A stretch of 64,000 bases of DNA from positions 3,844,001 to 3,908,000 of the forward strand of contig NZ_CP009282.1 of assembly GCF_000758605.1 (NCBI RefSeq), given 5' to 3'. The stretch's first letter is position 1. The number at the start of each line of letters is the position of its first letter. The stretch is from Paenibacillus sp. FSL R5-0912. GTDB taxonomy: Bacteria > Bacillota > Bacilli > Paenibacillales > Paenibacillaceae. The notes beneath the pieces are model-generated. The model worked only from the letters and a program-made list of their open reading frames with translations, was not told where the DNA came from and searched no databases. A program made the position numbers and the translations under genes. This document shows positions 62,567 through 64,000 of this stretch, one piece after another.

Positions 62567-63115
62567 ATGGCAGAACAGAAGTACAGGCCGGAGGTAAGCA
62601 TTGAACCTTGGGATGCCGGAGATTTCGGATTGCTGCAGCAATTGAATTCTCCCGAGATGACAGTTTTCCTTGGAGGACCGGAAACGGAGGAGAAGCTCCT
62701 GTCCCGTCATAAACGTTACTGTGAGATTGCCGGAACTGGAACAGGGAGAATGTTCAAGATCCTGTTGCAGCCAGAGCTAGAAGTAGCCGGCAGTGTAGGT
62801 TACTGGGATCAGACTTGGCATGGGGAACCGGTGTATGAGATCGGATGGAGCGTGTTAACTGCTTTTCAAGGGCAAGGTATAGCTGCAGAAGCAACCGTTA
62901 AGGCCATAGCTAGGATCCATTCAGAGCAGAAGCACAAGTATATTCATGCTTTCCCCAAAATCAGCCATCCTGCTTCTAACGCCATTTGCAGTAAGCTTGG
63001 CTTCACATTTATGGGTGAATGTGATTTTGAATATCCTTTAGGCACGATGATCCGGTGTAACGACTGGAGAATAGCTCCGGACCTGGAAGTTAATTTTAAT
63101 AGACATTTTCGTTAA
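62567..63115 (+). CDS. GNAT family N-acetyltransferase
   Basis: 182-aa acetyltransferase: VSIEPWDAGDFGLLQQLNSPEMTVFLGGPE start, GWSVLTAFQGQGIAAEATVKAIA acetyl-CoA loop (QGQGIA) and HPASNAICSKLGFTFMGECDFEYPLG end, like the RimJ/YesJ group. The ATG at 62567 has GGAGG 8 bases upstream; a frame open from 62342 adds 75 residues unlike any GNAT. The 225 bases before it contain no other gene. Confidence 0.88.
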   Translation: MAEQKYRPEVSIEPWDAGDFGLLQQLNSPEMTVFLGGPETEEKLLSRHKRYCEIAGTGTGRMFKILLQPELEVAGSVGYWDQTWHGEPVYEIGWSVLTAFQGQGIAAEATVKAIARIHSEQKHKYIHAFPKISHPASNAICSKLGFTFMGECDFEYPLGTMIRCNDWRIAPDLEVNFNRHFR

Positions 63116-63153
63116 AATAGTACATTACTATACTTTTTAGGCGAAATCATAAA

Positions 63154-63181
63154 TTGTATTATAAAGAGACTCAAGTATAAT
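63154..63181 (+). promoter_or_regulatory. promoter before the CMD-family gene
   Basis: TTGTAT, 16-base spacer, TATAAT (63176-63181), 105 bases before the start codon. Confidence 0.4.
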
Positions 63182-63204
63182 AATAGACATGAATTCATTT
63201 AAAT

Positions 63205-63240
63205 AAAGGGTTAGCCAACTTGTTTGGTTGACCCTTTTTG
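63205..63240 (+). terminator. hairpin terminator between GNAT and CMD genes
   Basis: AAAGGGTTAGCCAA pairs with TTGGTTGACCCTTT (14 bp with two G-U pairs), then TTGG. Because a promoter-like element lies just upstream, it may be an attenuator for the next gene as well as the end of the GNAT unit. Confidence 0.7.
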
Positions 63241-63285
63241 GCGAAAGAATAATAAGCGTTCAGAAATGATCAGGAGGAGTACACA

Positions 63286-64000
63286 ATGGAGATTACAGAT
63301 GCCGCAAAGAAATACCACGAAAGAATGTTTCCGGGTTACGAATCCAAGCTTCAAGTAACCGATCCCGAGTTTATCGAGCGGTTTGATAATTTTGCATTTG
63401 ATGAAGTGGTTCATCAGGATGATTTGGATGACCGGACCCGTATGATGGCCATTCTATCTGTATTAATCGGCTGTCAGGGAATCGATGAGTTCAAAGCTAT
63501 GCTGCCCGCAGCCCTGAACTTTGGCGTTACACCGGTAGAAGCCAAGGAAATAGTCTATCAGTCCGTCGCTTATCTCGGTATTGGCAGAGTTCTTCCTTTC
63601 CTGCATGTCCTGAATGATGTATTGACTGCGGGAGGTGTGGAGCTTCCTCTACCGGGGCAGGCCACAACCACTATGGAAACGCGTCTTAAAGCGGGGATTC
63701 AGGCGCAGGTGGATATTTTTGGCGAGAGCATGCAGGAGTTCTGGAAATCAGGACCGGAGGAGAGCCGGCACATCAATCAATGGCTTGCGGCTAATTGCTT
63801 CGGCGACTACTATACCCGGCAAGGACTGGATCTCAAACAAAGAGAGATGATTACGTTCTGCTTCCTGTATGCGCAAGGCGGTTGTGAACCGCAGGCGACC
63901 AGTCATGCCGCAGCCAATATGAGGCTTGGAAATGATAAGGAGTTATTGATCAAGGTCATTTCTCAATGCCTGCCTTACATCGGTTATCCGCGCAGTCTGA
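63286..64000 (+). CDS. carboxymuconolactone decarboxylase family protein (partial)
   Basis: First 238 codons of a gene running off the right edge; no stop is reached in frame. Start ATG with AGGAGG 8 bases upstream, reading MEITDAAKKYHERMF. Two CMD-like halves: DRTRMMAILSVLIGCQGIDEFKAMLPAALNFGVTPVEAKEIVYQSVAYLGIGR (about 50-105) and DLKQREMITFCFLYAQGGCEPQATSHAAANMRLG (about 183-216). The second half has a Gly-Cys and a downstream His; the AhpD-type redox Cys-x-x-Cys is absent, so it is a tandem gamma-CMD protein. Function, possibly lactone or quinone chemistry, is unknown. Confidence 0.85.
   Translation, partial: MEITDAAKKYHERMFPGYESKLQVTDPEFIERFDNFAFDEVVHQDDLDDRTRMMAILSVLIGCQGIDEFKAMLPAALNFGVTPVEAKEIVYQSVAYLGIGRVLPFLHVLNDVLTAGGVELPLPGQATTTMETRLKAGIQAQVDIFGESMQEFWKSGPEESRHINQWLAANCFGDYYTRQGLDLKQREMITFCFLYAQGGCEPQATSHAAANMRLGNDKELLIKVISQCLPYIGYPRSL

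Noticed and set aside
1..64000. CRISPR array, tRNA/rRNA genes, prophage or transposon
   Set aside because: No regularly spaced direct repeats of 25-40 bases, no cloverleaf or rRNA sequence, no integrase, transposase, terminase or capsid-like proteins were seen.

Overview
The window is a gene-dense stretch of a Gram-positive chromosome of moderate GC content, most likely Paenibacillus or a close relative in the Bacillales. This rests on the gene repertoire rather than on any marker gene: a BmrCD-like heterodimeric exporter, PssA with a YbfM-like DedA protein, a YesM/YesN-Lpl sugar module, YojF with BshB2 (bacillithiol synthesis), LutABC, MntABC-type transport, lipoproteins, frequent TTG/GTG starts and strong AGGAGG ribosome-binding sites. 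I saw no rRNA, tRNA, CRISPR array, phage gene, transposase or insertion sequence.

Layout. 1-7.8 kb: a short nitroreductase, a BmrC/BmrD-like ABC exporter pair, an OmpR-type two-component system, then pssA and a DedA gene; together this looks like an envelope/antimicrobial response block. 8.0-21.9 kb: a co-directional cluster of twelve genes starting with a very large GNAT-fusion protein, followed by an amidohydrolase, a cupin, an alpha/beta hydrolase, an FAD amine oxidase, a complete five-gene oligopeptide-type ABC importer, a class V aminotransferase and a second amidohydrolase. It reads as uptake and breakdown of an unidentified N-containing compound and is the best candidate for an undescribed pathway. 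22.0-24.8 kb: a Cof-type HAD phosphatase and an Lsa-like ABC-F protein preceded by a promoter, a leader and a terminator/antiterminator pair. 25.0-34.8 kb: a sugar regulon (two permeases, lipoprotein, YesM-type kinase, YesN-type regulator, GH2 hydrolase) bounded by strong terminators. 34.8-39.4 kb: LysR/SDR divergent pair, then a second two-component system and an Asp23-family protein. 39.4-42.4 kb: an RpiR regulator divergent from two Gfo/Idh/MocA oxidoreductases. 42.4-53.7 kb: mixed small operons including yojF-bshB2, a second BshB2-like paralogue behind a LysR gene, a class C serine hydrolase, two MFS exporters, a MarR regulator and a maltose-type acetyltransferase. 53.7-58.2 kb: lutABC divergent from an AldA-like lactaldehyde dehydrogenase with a catabolite-response-like site between. 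58.3-61.4 kb: GNAT gene and a manganese-type ABC importer behind two palindromic boxes. 61.6-64.0 kb: an SDR, a GNAT and a carboxymuconolactone decarboxylase-family gene running off the end.

Regulatory sequence is unusually readable here. Clear intrinsic terminators separate most units, and several promoters carry recognisable operator architecture: three 11-bp-spaced repeats before the second two-component system, 20-bp-spaced repeats before the sugar importer, a perfect 30-bp palindrome at the MarR-linked MFS promoter, and GTTTCC-N4-GGAAAC boxes before the manganese importer. All functional statements come from reading the sequence and from family knowledge; no database search was run.
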